Positions 1 to 10,158 of a stretch of DNA of 64,000 bases are shown here, one piece after another. Every line of letters begins with the position of its first letter. Position 1 is the first letter of the stretch. A program made the position numbers and the translations under genes. The notes below the pieces were generated by a model that saw only the letters and a program-made list of their open reading frames with translations, searched no databases and had not been told where the DNA came from. The DNA lies in the NCBI GenBank assembly GCA_022570795.1, contig JAKUDP010000012.1, positions 992,001-1,056,000 of the forward strand, given 5' to 3'. This DNA comes from Sphaerulina vaccinii. Its lineage: Eukaryota; Ascomycota; Dothideomycetes; Mycosphaerellales; Mycosphaerellaceae.

Positions 1-1
1 G

Positions 2-1645
2 CCCAGTTTTCAACGCTTTCATGGCTCGCCAGCACGATATCAGCGTGAAGTCAAGGAAGGCATGGCCGCACTTGGACGGGCATCAAGACCTTCTTGGCTT
101 CGCTCCACGGCGATGTTGCTGGGCAATATGTTCATCGCCGGTTTCATCATACCTCTACTCTACCTCGTCCCTCAGCTACCAGGTCTGATGCTGTTCGATC
201 TCGTAGATCTTCGGTCTGTGGGCGCGTGGGGCCAAGTCGCAGTCCTTTCGATACCTATCGCTCTTGCGTACCAGATCCTGGTCTTCTCTCAGCTGATCTT
301 CGTCCGACGCGTCTTTATGGGAAAGATGAAGGAGGGCACGTTCAAGGTCTACAGCTCCTGGTATCTGCGCAAGTGGTTCATTGACAGGACGATGGATCTT
401 GCTCTGGACATCCTCCATCCAGTCTTTGCATCTCTCTACATCGTGCCTTTCCTCAGGGCAATAGGCGTCAAGATCGGCAGAAGATCAGAAGTCTCAACAG
501 CGCGAGGCCTGTCTTATGAGCTACTGGAGATCGGTGACGAGTCCTTTGTCGCCGATGCTGTTCTGCTGGGTGATGCTGACATTCGCGGGAACAAGTTAAC
601 TCTCAAGAAGACGAAGCTGGAAAGCCGTGCCTTTGCTGGGAATGCCAGTGTGATTCCTCAAGGAACGACGCTTGCATCGAATACCCTGGTGGGAGTCCTT
701 TCAATTGCCCCAGCCGACAAGCCGCTCACAGAAGGGACTTCCTGCTTTGGTTCGCCTCCTGTGCTAATGCCCGCCCGTCACAAGGTCGAAGGTCACAACG
801 ACGATGTGCTGTTCAGCCCGTCTAGAGGGCGTGTCGCAGCTCGCTTGCTTATCGAAGGCCTTCGTATCGTAATGCCTAGAGCACTCATCATCTTCGGTCT
901 AGGCTTCGCACTCCAGCTGGCATACGAGGGTTACTCACGCATCGGCGCAGTTTACACATTGTTGATGCTGCCACTTTTCTACTTGGTCTTCTTCGCCCTG
1001 CCTTCACTGGCTTTCGTAATCATCCTCAAGTGGATTCTCATCGGGCGCTACAAGAATGCTGAATGGCCACTCTGGAGCTTGAATGTCTGGCTGAGCGAAG
1101 CCGTGACGAGCACATGGGAGACCGCAACAGAGCCAATCTTTGCAAGCCTGCTTGTTGGCACACCATACCTGGCATGGTGCTTCCGAGCAATGGGCGTCAA
1201 GATTGGTTCCAGAGTTACGCTTCTCGCCAGCGACATCACCGAGTTCGATTGTGTCAGCATTGGAGACGAAGCCATGATCAACCAGCGATGCGGTGCCCAG
1301 ACGCATCTCTTCGAAGATCGCATTATGAAGGTCGGCCGAGTGAGCTTCGGCGCTCGCTCCTGTATGAAGCCATACTCAGTCTGTCTGCCTGGCAGCTCAG
1401 TGGGCGATGGAGCTCAGCTTGGGTGTCTGAGCTTGCTGATGAAGGGAGAAGAGTTGCCCGAGGGGACGGCTTGGGAAGGTGCTCCTGTCGTACCACGTTC
1501 TAAGAGGCGGAGAGCACAGTTTCCTTACTCGTCACAGTCGAAGGACAAGTCCAGTGAGGTCGACAGCTCGATTGCAAGCAGACAAGGGTCGACAGCAGTA
1601 GCAACACCAGCATCTAGTTTTGTCGTGAGCATGGAAGGCGTCTAA
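2..1645 (+). CDS. Pls/PosA-type NRPS-like protein, C-terminal part (5' truncated by window)
   Basis: This is the C-terminal membrane/acyltransferase-like part of an NRPS-like enzyme of the poly-amino-acid (epsilon-poly-lysine synthetase, Pls) type. The frame is open from base 2, upstream of the first ATG at 62, so the gene begins outside the window. Two halves repeat the same plan: hydrophobic segments (about residues 15-80 and 265-335, counted from the ATG) followed by a left-handed beta-helix hexapeptide region (about 130-230 and 370-475). Family hallmarks include EIGDESFVADAVLLG, QTHLFEDR and a terminal EGAPVVP. In the family this terminal domain follows adenylation and carrier domains and links activated amino acids. 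Those upstream domains are not visible here, so the product cannot be predicted. The last ~50 residues are Ser-rich and not conserved-looking. The family assignment is fairly sure; the substrate is unknown. Confidence 0.75.
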   Translation, partial: PSFQRFHGSPARYQREVKEGMAALGRASRPSWLRSTAMLLGNMFIAGFIIPLLYLVPQLPGLMLFDLVDLRSVGAWGQVAVLSIPIALAYQILVFSQLIFVRRVFMGKMKEGTFKVYSSWYLRKWFIDRTMDLALDILHPVFASLYIVPFLRAIGVKIGRRSEVSTARGLSYELLEIGDESFVADAVLLGDADIRGNKLTLKKTKLESRAFAGNASVIPQGTTLASNTLVGVLSIAPADKPLTEGTSCFGSPPVLMPARHKVEGHNDDVLFSPSRGRVAARLLIEGLRIVMPRALIIFGLGFALQLAYEGYSRIGAVYTLLMLPLFYLVFFALPSLAFVIILKWILIGRYKNAEWPLWSLNVWLSEAVTSTWETATEPIFASLLVGTPYLAWCFRAMGVKIGSRVTLLASDITEFDCVSIGDEAMINQRCGAQTHLFEDRIMKVGRVSFGARSCMKPYSVCLPGSSVGDGAQLGCLSLLMKGEELPEGTAWEGAPVVPRSKRRRAQFPYSSQSKDKSSEVDSSIASRQGSTAVATPASSFVVSMEGV

Positions 1646-1747
1646 AAGTCCAGCGTTATGTAGCATGAAATCATGATATCCATTTCAATTCGAGGTCGCT
1701 GTGCTTCTGTAATGTTGTCGTCTTGAGTTGCGCGAAATATGTTTGGC

Positions 1748-2203
1748 TCAAATGACCGCCACATGGCGAGCGCTGTCTGCAGCCTCATACCTCAGTGATC
1801 TCCATTTGCCATCATCTCCAATCCGGAACTTGATGACAGCTACGCTCTGGTGTACCACGCCTTCGTGCACTCCACTAACATCAAACTCCATGAACATCCT
1901 AGCAGATCCTCTCTGAAGGTCAACCGTAGTGGCCAGGCTTGTGATTTCGAGGTGTGCATTAGGCGCTCCCGCTGGCCTTTTCACGAAAAGGTAGTCCAGA
2001 TACTCTTCAGCGTTCATCCTTATCGGCTGAACAACTACTGCTTGAAAGTCCTTATCGTGCATGTCCTCGTATGGTTCTCGATCATTGTTGTTCAGCGCGT
2101 CCACAAGGACGCGCATTCGGTTCTCCAGCTCCGCTTTGACTCTGTCCGCGGTAGAGGTGTTTTCATACTGACTGACTCCAGGCGAGTCGCTTGACGTTGA
2201 CAT
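1748..2203 (-). CDS. NTF2-like/SnoaL-fold small protein
   Basis: A 151-residue single-exon protein. The frame stays open upstream to 2584, but there it would overlap the start of the divergent prolyl-tRNA synthetase gene. The ATG at 2203 begins a natural acidic, Ser-rich leader followed by a compact alpha+beta domain. The pattern is a long helix (VKAELENRMRVLVDALN) followed by strand-rich segments with FQAVVVQP, HLEITSLATTV, ARMFMEFDVSG and SVAVIKFRI. This is the layout of SnoaL/NTF2-like proteins, in which the cone-shaped fold binds small ligands or acts as an isomerase or hydrolase. No catalytic residue set can be assigned, so function is unknown. It shares a ~300 bp divergent spacer with the prolyl-tRNA synthetase gene. 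Confidence 0.7.
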   Translation of the reverse strand: MSTSSDSPGVSQYENTSTADRVKAELENRMRVLVDALNNNDREPYEDMHDKDFQAVVVQPIRMNAEEYLDYLFVKRPAGAPNAHLEITSLATTVDLQRGSARMFMEFDVSGVHEGVVHQSVAVIKFRIGDDGKWRSLRYEAADSARHVAVI

Positions 2204-2502
2204 TCCTTGCTCGATATCAGACAAGGAAGAGGGAGGGAATAGGTTGCGATCCTGGTTTCGTGTTGTGCTTGGCAGGAGCGATGCAGGGATCCCTGCAGCT
2301 TTCCCCCGCCAGTGCCAAATTAGATATGAGTCGAATAAACACCGCCTTCTTTCAACAACTCGACAACAACTTCTTGACCAAAGTCCACACGCACAACTCG
2401 GAGTCACCGCCGACACCGACATACTCTCATTCCCACCGAGTCTTCTGCATGAGTCAGTAGACGACAGCACGCGAGCATAAAAGACACCGATTTCCCCGCC
2501 CA
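2204..2502. promoter_or_regulatory. divergent spacer, NTF2-like gene / prolyl-tRNA synthetase
   Basis: About 300 bp lie between two outward-facing start codons and must hold both promoters and 5' UTRs. There is a short AC/CT-rich stretch just before the synthetase ATG. No specific factor site was recognised. Confidence 0.5.
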
Positions 2503-4239
2503 ATGGCTGCCAACGGCATCGAGGCAAAGATGGAAGATTTGAAAGTCGAGGGCAGCAGCGTCGCCAACGCGAGCGTCGAGGCATCCACTGGCGCCGCTCC
2601 TACAGAAAAGCCTAAGAAGCAGGAAAAGGAGAAGAAGGCACAGAAGCCAAAGGAGAAGAAAGACAAGCCACCGCAGGGTCAGGGCAAGAAGAAGCCAGAA
2701 GGCCCAGCATTGATCGGTATCACCGAGCCGAAGTCGGGCGATCTATCAGAATGGTATGCGCAAGTCATCAACAAGGGCGAGATGCTCGACTACACCGACG
2801 TTCCAGGATGCTACATTTACCAGCCGGCTTCATACAGAATATGGGAGTTCATTCAGGAGTACTTCAACGAGCGCATCCGCAAGATGGGCGTCAAGAACTG
2901 CTATTTCCCACTGTTCATATCCGAGGCAAATCTCCAGCGTGAGAAGGACCACATCGAGGGCTTCGCCGCTGAAGTCGCCTGGGTTACAGAAGGTGGAAAG
3001 ACCAAGCTGGAGAAGAGACTGGCTGTGCGTCCAACATCCGAAACTGCCATGTACAGCTTCTACAGCAAGAAAATTCGATCGCACAGAGACTTGCCGCTCA
3101 AGATGAACCAGTGGAACAACGTGGTGCGATGGGAGTTCAAGCACGCAGTTCCATTCCTGCGTTCGCGAGAGTTCTTGTGGCAGGAAGGACACACGGCGCA
3201 TATGACAGAGGAGGAGGCAGGCAAGGAAGTCATGCAGATCTTGGACTACTATGCGCAAATCTACGAGGATCTGCTCGCCGTTCCAGTGGTGAAGGGTCAG
3301 AAGACCAAGAACGAGCAATTCCCAGGCGCATACTACACCAAGACCATTGAAGGTTTCATTCCTGCTGTTGGACGTGGCATCCAGGCTGCAACATCTCATT
3401 GCCTCGGACAGCACTTTGCAAAGATGTTTGACATCCAAGTGGAAGATCCACACGCCGAAGCCGCCGAAGGAGCTCCTCGACCGAAGAAGTACGTCTGGCA
3501 GAACAGCTGGGGGTTCACCACTCGTTCCATTGGTGTAATGGTTCTCGTGCACGGCGATGATAAGGGTATTGTCGTTCCACCGCGCGTTGCAGAGATCCAG
3601 GTTGTCATTGTTCCAGTCGGCGTCACAGCCAAGACCACTCCTGAAGAGCGCAAGAAGCTCTACGATGAGGTTGAAGGCCTACGAACACTCCTGGATGATG
3701 CTGGAGTGCGTGTCGAGAGTGATATGCGTGAAGAGCACTCTCCAGGCTACAAGTTCAACGACTGGGAGTTGAAGGGTGTCCCACTACGTCTGGAGTTCGG
3801 ACCAAAGGATTCTGCCAACCACGTCGTCACTACGTCTCGCCGCGATCGCGATGGCAAGGGCACTATCGAGATTAAGGATCTGGTCAAGGAAGTCCCAGCA
3901 CTTCTCGAGACCATCCAGGCGGATATGTTCAAGAAGGCTTCGGACGAGTACGCCTCACACCGCAAGATCGTGCGTGAGTGGAAAGACTTTGTTCCAACTC
4001 TCAACGAGAAGAACGTCCTTCTCGTCCCACACTGCACCGGCGGACCGTGTGAGGATGAGATCAAGGAAGACTCGAAGGGCACTAGTGAGACAGTCGATGC
4101 CCGCGCTCCATCCATGGGTGCCAAATCGCTCTGCATTCCTCACGACCAGCCAGAGCCTATCGCCGAAGGCACTAAGTGCATCAACCCAAAGTGTGGCCAG
4201 AGTGCCGTGCAATGGGTCATGTTTGGTCGTTCGTATTAG
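2503..4239 (+). CDS. cytosolic prolyl-tRNA synthetase (class II, eukaryote/archaeal type)
   Basis: A complete intronless 578-residue class IIa aminoacyl-tRNA synthetase that charges tRNA-Pro with proline in the cytosol. It is the apparent orthologue of yeast YHR020W. Residues 1-70 are a Lys/Glu-rich, probably disordered extension. Catalytic motif 1 lies near YQPASYRIWEFIQEYF, motif 2 around VVRWEFKHAVPFLRSREFLWQEGHT, and the proline-pocket region includes RPTSETAMY and AVGRGIQAATSHCLGQHF. An anticodon-binding domain follows (about 360-470). The eukaryote/archaeal-type C-terminal zinc domain contains HCTGGPCEDEIK and CINPKCG and ends in the typical terminal Tyr (GRSY). No YbaK/ProX-like editing domain precedes the core, in contrast to the longer yeast enzyme. 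Expected to be constitutively expressed. Confidence 0.96.
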   Translation: MAANGIEAKMEDLKVEGSSVANASVEASTGAAPTEKPKKQEKEKKAQKPKEKKDKPPQGQGKKKPEGPALIGITEPKSGDLSEWYAQVINKGEMLDYTDVPGCYIYQPASYRIWEFIQEYFNERIRKMGVKNCYFPLFISEANLQREKDHIEGFAAEVAWVTEGGKTKLEKRLAVRPTSETAMYSFYSKKIRSHRDLPLKMNQWNNVVRWEFKHAVPFLRSREFLWQEGHTAHMTEEEAGKEVMQILDYYAQIYEDLLAVPVVKGQKTKNEQFPGAYYTKTIEGFIPAVGRGIQAATSHCLGQHFAKMFDIQVEDPHAEAAEGAPRPKKYVWQNSWGFTTRSIGVMVLVHGDDKGIVVPPRVAEIQVVIVPVGVTAKTTPEERKKLYDEVEGLRTLLDDAGVRVESDMREEHSPGYKFNDWELKGVPLRLEFGPKDSANHVVTTSRRDRDGKGTIEIKDLVKEVPALLETIQADMFKKASDEYASHRKIVREWKDFVPTLNEKNVLLVPHCTGGPCEDEIKEDSKGTSETVDARAPSMGAKSLCIPHDQPEPIAEGTKCINPKCGQSAVQWVMFGRSY

Positions 4240-4571
4240 AGCTGACTGATTACTGTGATGATTGGTTTGAGGACAGACTTAGTACGTGAACAAGGCCTGA
4301 AGACAGGCGGCGCAGCAGGCGTGTTAGAGCATGATGAGAGATGAGAGCTAGACGATGAGATACCACCTATGCGAGTACCTACATGCAAGTAGAGTAAGAG
4401 AGAGCCGCACGACACTACTGCACATGCAAGTAGAGTAAGCAAGAGGTGAAATAAACTGCTTGCAATACTATCAGAATGCTTCTTCGCTACTCAAGGTAAT
4501 GCTACTGTGGGTATTCCCGAAGTCATGCAACCTTCCACTCCGTATTATAGCATTTTCACTTCCTGCTCAAT
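4240..4571. other. convergent 3' spacer
   Basis: Shared 3' flank of the prolyl-tRNA synthetase and TBC genes, which converge. It contains an 18-bp direct repeat (listed separately) and nothing that looks coding. Confidence 0.6.
4381..4439 (+). repeat. 18-bp direct repeat pair in 3' flank
   Basis: The string acatgcaagtagagtaag occurs at 4381-4398 and again at 4422-4439, 41 bp apart, in the probable 3' UTR of the synthetase gene. The two copies are identical. The cause may be a small local duplication; no role is evident. Confidence 0.9.
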
Positions 4572-6650
4572 CTACCTCACCACTCCTCCATTCGTCCCCT
4601 GCTGATCAGAACCATCATACAAACCCTCCATACTCCCAGTCCTCTTCAACGCCTTCTTCAACTCCAAATGTCTCCTGGCTTTCACACCTACCAACTTATT
4701 CCTCAACAGAAATGACTGCCGAATCAATTCTGTGACCTTCTCCGGCTCCTCAGAAATTTTGATCCTCGAAGACATATAAGCCCAAATCTCGCTCTGATCT
4801 TCACATTCCATTAAACCTTTCTGATGCGCAGCAAGAAGTGTGAGGGCGACATTGAAGAGGAAAGTCTTCTGTCCGGGTACACAGAGCCATACATCCCAGA
4901 TTCGTAATAACACGGATTCGGGCAAGATGGCAGTAAATGCTGTGAGGAACCAGGATAGAGGGACTGTATGCTCCGGCGCAATATCCAAGGCATCCAGCTT
5001 CGCCGCCAATTTTGGTAGTTGTTCTTTGACGTAGCTTCGAAGGACAACATTATCAGCTATTGGAGCCGACATAGCAGTTTCTTTACTGAAATAGTTCGCA
5101 GGGAAGAAGGTGTCGACCATATTACAGAGGACCCAAAATGCGTCGCTTTCGGAGGGTATGGCGAGGAGGAGATAGCCTGCTATCATGTTTAGACCTTGTG
5201 TATAGCCTAAACCAGGATATTTGGAGACGAAAGCTATGAGTAAACGACGAAGACGGTCGTAGCCTTTTTCGGCGTAGTAGTCGTATTTCGAAGTAAGGGT
5301 ACGAGGGACGTCTTTGAGTATTGCGTCGATGTCTTCGTCCGAAGGATCTGCATTTTCATTCGAGGTTGCTTCTAAGGTTGAGCTTGGTTGATGGAGGTTA
5401 AGATAGTGTTCGTAGGCTTCTGGTTGCATGATTGCTTGGGTGTTTGATAGTTCCATCCATATTGGGTGGCGGAAACGCATTGGTATGCCTCCGAGAATGA
5501 GACGAGTTAGGACTTCTTGTTTTTGTTTTCCGCTTGAGCCTTCGTTGCCGAAGTGGGAGGCTCCGATGAGTTCGCCTGATCTGGCTTCTTCGCCTGCTTG
5601 TTCGCGGGAGCGTAGGAGGCCACTCAGGAAGCGGTTCCATGCTGCATCGTGTGGTGTCTTTGAGGGTTGAGATAGTAGAGACTTCGAAAGTGTAGGAGGC
5701 AACGTGCCTTCGTCGTGTCGTGTACTCATCTCAACGGGTTCTCTTGGTTCTCGTTCGGATCCTCGACGATTGCCAGCCCCACTGAGGCTGCCTTTAATCG
5801 TACCTCCTGCAGCACTCATGCCGCCGAATAGAGTAGTAGCCCATCCCATGCTGTCTCCACTAGCCACGCTGTTCAGACTCTGGACGTCGATCGATTTTGG
5901 TCTTGCTGGCTTGCTGAGCCGCACAGTCGGCGGCTGAGCTGAACTTGATCTCGAAGATGATGCACTCTTCAAAGAAGTCACAGCACTTTCCTTCCTCTTC
6001 GTCGTACTCTTCCCGTTGCCACCAAAGAACTTCGTCAGACCTCTAATCGTGGCGTTGCCATTGACTTCAGGCGATTCCTCTGCAATACTAGCAGCTCTAC
6101 TGCTCACACTTGGCTTCCTCGAGACCAGTTCTTCATTCGCAGCCCTTGCAAGACTTAGTCGTCGTCTCTCTGCCTGCTTCACGCGATCCGCAGTCTCAAC
6201 AATCCGCTCCTGGGGCACCTTATACTCCTCAGCCAGCCTCGTTAACGCCGTGACATGCGCATCCCTTTCAGCTAATAACCTGCTCAATTGCTGAATCAGT
6301 TCAGTGGCACCTCGATGCTGCACTACCCAGTTGATGCTTTCTCTGCTCGCCACAGCCAAGTTTTGAGGATTTCCCAGGTCGATTTCTTGTGTATCGAACA
6401 TAGAAGGATGGCCACCTCCATCCAAGAGTTCGCTCAAAGGCTCACTAAGCGCTCGATTTCGAGTTGAAGACGTCGCATGTTGGTGTTCCAGATCTGAAGC
6501 TTGTTCTTCATCTGCCCCGGCCTCAATACTGATTCCCTGCAAGCTTGGTGATGTGCTTTCTGCAGGGTCAGGGAAGGATGTCAGAGACGTAGTGTCATCT
6601 GCTGGCACAAGTGGCTGTCGACTGGACTGCCTGCTCAAGACTGTATTCAT
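4572..6650 (-). CDS. TBC-domain Rab GTPase-activating protein
   Basis: A 692-residue single-exon protein. Residues 1-380 are Ser/Thr-rich and mostly disordered, with a predicted coiled-coil around residues 110-170 (ELIQQLSRLLAERDAHVTAL region). The TBC domain spans about residues 385-610. Both catalytic fingers are present: the arginine finger in ILKDVPRT (IxxDxxR) and the glutamine finger in YTQGLN (YxQ). The protein should therefore accelerate GTP hydrolysis on a Rab/Ypt GTPase in membrane traffic. Other conserved TBC pieces are KYDYYAEKGYDRLRRLL, VPLSWFLTAF and LRIWDVWL. Which Rab it serves cannot be read from the sequence. It runs in the same direction as the upstream RBR ligase gene, 374 bp apart. 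Confidence 0.9.
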   Translation of the reverse strand: MNTVLSRQSSRQPLVPADDTTSLTSFPDPAESTSPSLQGISIEAGADEEQASDLEHQHATSSTRNRALSEPLSELLDGGGHPSMFDTQEIDLGNPQNLAVASRESINWVVQHRGATELIQQLSRLLAERDAHVTALTRLAEEYKVPQERIVETADRVKQAERRRLSLARAANEELVSRKPSVSSRAASIAEESPEVNGNATIRGLTKFFGGNGKSTTKRKESAVTSLKSASSSRSSSAQPPTVRLSKPARPKSIDVQSLNSVASGDSMGWATTLFGGMSAAGGTIKGSLSGAGNRRGSEREPREPVEMSTRHDEGTLPPTLSKSLLSQPSKTPHDAAWNRFLSGLLRSREQAGEEARSGELIGASHFGNEGSSGKQKQEVLTRLILGGIPMRFRHPIWMELSNTQAIMQPEAYEHYLNLHQPSSTLEATSNENADPSDEDIDAILKDVPRTLTSKYDYYAEKGYDRLRRLLIAFVSKYPGLGYTQGLNMIAGYLLLAIPSESDAFWVLCNMVDTFFPANYFSKETAMSAPIADNVVLRSYVKEQLPKLAAKLDALDIAPEHTVPLSWFLTAFTAILPESVLLRIWDVWLCVPGQKTFLFNVALTLLAAHQKGLMECEDQSEIWAYMSSRIKISEEPEKVTELIRQSFLLRNKLVGVKARRHLELKKALKRTGSMEGLYDGSDQQGTNGGVVR

Positions 6651-7024
6651 TGTATTCCTCGTGGTGTCCGCATGGTTGGCGCGCAGAAATGCTCGCGTGA
6701 CTACTATCCCTTCGTTGATGTGCGTGTCGTTCGTTGGTGTTTGCTCGATCTCGAAATTCTCTAGACTTTCTCGTTCCAGGATTTATGACCGCAAAGCGCG
6801 TCAGCTATATTTATGATTATGTAATTGTTGAAAACTTGGTCTGAACAGAAACGTGATAATACAGGTGACTTTTGCTACATAAGTGAGAGTCGCTGTGCCT
6901 TCAACGCCTCGCTAATAAGACTAAAACCATACCAATGCTCCGCGATGACCTTTTCCTCTAAACACGAATGTACACACTCTCTGCGCTCCTCCCGTTTCAA
7001 ATCTATGTTGTAGCTCAAAATCAC
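6651..7024 (-). promoter_or_regulatory. TBC gene upstream region
   Basis: 374 bp between the 3' end of the RBR ligase gene and the TBC gene start. No coding potential or recognisable site was seen; it presumably holds a terminator and a promoter. Confidence 0.4.
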
Positions 7025-10000
7025 CTAACCAGCATGAGGCGCGCCGGGAAAGGCTCCGCCAATGTGGTGGAAGCGTCGAGGATCCGCTCGATCAAGCCGA
7101 TGCACCTCTCCATTTCCGCCAGCTCGGTTTTCCATATTCTGCAATGCGCGACGCTGGCCTTCTTGGGCAGCTCCATATTCGAGAGCATCATGTTGTCCGC
7201 GAAGTTCGGGATGAGCATTGCGCCCAAAAGCGTGGTTGCGAGGCTGACCAGGAGCGAGCATCTCAGGAAATCGTGGAGGAGCATGTTCGCCACCAATAAT
7301 TCTGCCAAAGCCAAATGGATCGGGATCACCACCTCCGAATGGATCTTCGGGGAAGGCATCGAAAAGACCTTGTTGACCTCCCAAACCATTGTTTCGAGCA
7401 CCCAAGACACGGCCAGCCCCAGGAGCGGGATTGCCACCTGGCTGCGGCGTACCTGGAGCACGACCAACGACACCAAGCTGGTTCCCATAGCCACCTGGAG
7501 GCACATCTCCGAGCGCAGCGTGGGCATTTCCAAATGGTGTGGTTCTGGTCACTGGATTAGCTCGTGGTGCTGGTGCTGGTGCTGGAGCTAGAGCTAGCTG
7601 CTGAGGGAAACGGCCAGCACCAGGCATCTGCATGCCATAGATGGGCATGTACCCAATCATGTTATCATTCAGACCCATCTGTGGAGCTTGATGAGGGTGA
7701 GGATGAGCGAGACCTCGATACATCGGCTGTGGCTGAGCTAGGTGCGTCTGCACTCCGTGACCTGCAATATGACCGCCGAGCCCATGCCCGAGAGGGCCCC
7801 TCCTTGGGTTGTCAAGAGTTCGTGCGTGGCCACCTGGCGGAGCTGGGGCAGCTCGTGTGGCAGCTCGTGTAGCAGCTAGTGTAGCAGCTCGAGCACGTAG
7901 TATATCGCGTTGCTCCTCGCGCTGTGCCTCGCGTTGTGCCTCGCGCTGTGCCTCACGTTGAGCCTCGCGTTGTACCACGCGTTGTGCCTGTGAGGCCTCC
8001 AACCTGGCTCTCATCACACGAATTCGCTCCTGCTGTGCCACTCGGGCTCTCACTTGTTGCGGATTGCGGTCCTGGGCTGCGATTCGCCTCAATGGAGCAA
8101 CATCATCATCCTCGTCCAAGTCAGCGTCGTCGTACAGGCCGGCGTCGAAGTCAAGCATACCATAGTGGGCGGGGTTCGGATAAGCAGCGTAGGGATTGTA
8201 ACCGGCGTAGGGGTCATGAGCAACGTTAGCACCTCCCGCACCTCCAGCCTGGCGAAGCTTTGCCTGCGCAGCTTTACGCACTACCTCGGACTCCTTGATA
8301 GCTAGATCTTCTTCACTTATGTCTGTGATCTTGTCAGCTCAAAGACTTCTCTTTCAAAAACAGTACTACATGATGCTACATCCGTGTGCCGTCTTCGAAG
8401 ACGCATGTACATAGTCAGGCTCGTGGGATGGAGACCACATACCTGGATTGGCATCCATGGCCTCTGCTCGAGCTTTGGCCTCGGCTTCCTGGACCTCGCG
8501 ATCGTGTCGCTGATCCACATTATCGTACAATGGACAACGTTTGCTCGATGGACCAGCACTGTTCGGGTTCACACCGCCATTAGGGGCCTGATCGAAGTGG
8601 TTGTAGTCCGTGACAGCGGCAGAGCAGACGTAGCACTGTTTATGGCCGCAAGTTGGACACGACTAAGACGAGGTTAGCACATGCATGCATAGATAGCGAG
8701 GAGACTTACCATCTTGTTACAGCCAAAGTCTTTGACAAAAGGCTTGCTGCACTTTCCGCACTTCCTGACCATTGCTGCGGTCATGGCCTCCTCGATCTTA
8801 TGCCGACTGTCCAGTTTGTGATCCTTGGCGTGCTCCTCGCAAGACTTAGGAATGTGAGATGCGGCCTTGCAGCGGCGACAGCTGACTTGTTCGCACTCAG
8901 AGTTGGCACATCTGAACTCGAAGTCTTCCTCAATTGGCGGCAGAATGGCTTTGTAGTCGCAGAACGGGCACTCTTCGAGATCGTCAAGGTCGGCATCGCG
9001 GATGTCTTTCTCCTGCTGTAATTGCTCCAGCTTCTCGAGAAGTTGTTTGTCGTCGAGCAGATGCAGTTGAGCATGGGCGTAGCCAGCGCCGCAGCCGGCA
9101 GTACACATCACCCCACAGCGTGCTTGTCCCACTTCAGACTTGATGTAGGTAGTGATACAGTCGAAGCAAGTGAAATGAGCGATATCGCCATTGCAGTGAA
9201 GCTGCCTGTTCATCGGCAAGTCATCGAAGCAGGCTTGACATTCAGCAGTCTCTCCAGCCTCCATAGCTCGTTTCAGGTTCTCATCTTCTGCCTGTCGCTT
9301 CGCAAGAGCAATACTGCGCTCTGATCGAACCAACCTCACGCGCCTACGAGCAGCCTGGAGCTCGTCGTAAAGCTCAGGAACATCAGTATTGATGATAATT
9401 AAGTCTGCATTACCTCCGCGCGCAGCAGCGCGACCTGTCCAGCCCGTATCTTTAGCATCTCTCATAGCTGCAAGTGCCACGTATGTATTGAAGAGGTGTT
9501 TGTGTTTAACCAATTCCTGCCTGATGACTTGGTTGGTAATGTCGGGAAAATCTGCCTTCAACGCGGCAGTCCTCGCACCATTCTGTGCTGCGAGTTCTGG
9601 TCGTCGATCTGGCCCTTCCCATCGCTTGAAGTCGTCTTGTTTGAGGTCATCGTCCGGTTTGCGCTTGAGCTCAGATTGCTTGCCTTTGCCTTGCTTGGGA
9701 TAGCTTTCCGCCTCGACAAGTTTGTTGACAATGTTCTCACAGCGATCGGCGCCAGGCATTGGAGGGACACTCTGCCCTAGTTCGTTAAAAAGCTGGAGAA
9801 CATGCTCGTGACTGACATCCGGGAACACGTCCAGTACTTGCTGTAGGCACATATCACTGGTGAACACCATCTCCTCCTTCACGAACTGGAAATCATCATG
9901 AAGATGTGGAGGTTGGGCATTGCATTGAGGAGCAGGAGCTGGAGATCCGATTCGTGGAGTAGGCTGCTTCGTTGTAGGCGGAGAGTCGTCCGGGATCCAA

Positions 10001-10158
10001 ACGGCATCGCCAAACAACTCATGATGGCCATGCTGTTCGGCGGGATCTGGATCTTGCTCCAGTCTGACGGCAGCTCGTGGAGGTGGCACAGCATCGTCCT
10101 CGTCGTCACTGACAAGGTCGATGACCGGAGGAGGTGGATATCTTCTAGCTGTAGCCAT
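7025..10158 (-). CDS. RNF216/TRIAD3-like RBR E3 ubiquitin ligase (3 exons)
   Basis: Model: exons 10158-8710, 8662-8443 and 8322-7025 (introns of 47 and 120 bp), giving 988 residues. RING1 (CQACFDD...HFTCFDC, about 305-352), IBR (CPFCDYKA...CEQVSCRRCKA, about 395-445) and RING2 (CGKCSKPFVKDFGCNKM then SCPTCGHKQCYVC, about 465-495) form the RBR unit. The Cys in GCNKM is the expected ubiquitin-thioester residue. The first intron splits RING2 exactly after GCNKM. The segment VTDYNHF followed by a Cys/Asp-rich piece and a charged helix matches the RNF216 extension after RING2, so this subfamily is favoured over HHARI or parkin types. The N-terminus starts with an acidic SIM-like VIDLVSDDEDD. The last ~430 residues are low-complexity (Gly/Pro/Ala/Gln), with REAQ and RAAT repeats. 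Substrates are unknown. Confidence 0.88.
7862..7985 (-). repeat. coding short tandem repeats (REAQ and RAAT units) in the RBR ligase tail
   Basis: Near-perfect 12-bp units encode a run of QREAQREAQ-type repeats. Next to them lie imperfect 12-bp units encoding Ala-Ala-Thr-Arg. Length variation between strains would be in frame. Confidence 0.85.

Noticed and set aside
1748..2584. Full 278-codon frame for the NTF2-like gene
   Set aside because: The upstream part overlaps the start of the prolyl-tRNA synthetase gene and reads as arbitrary Arg/Cys/Ser-rich sequence; the ATG at 2203 gives a natural protein.
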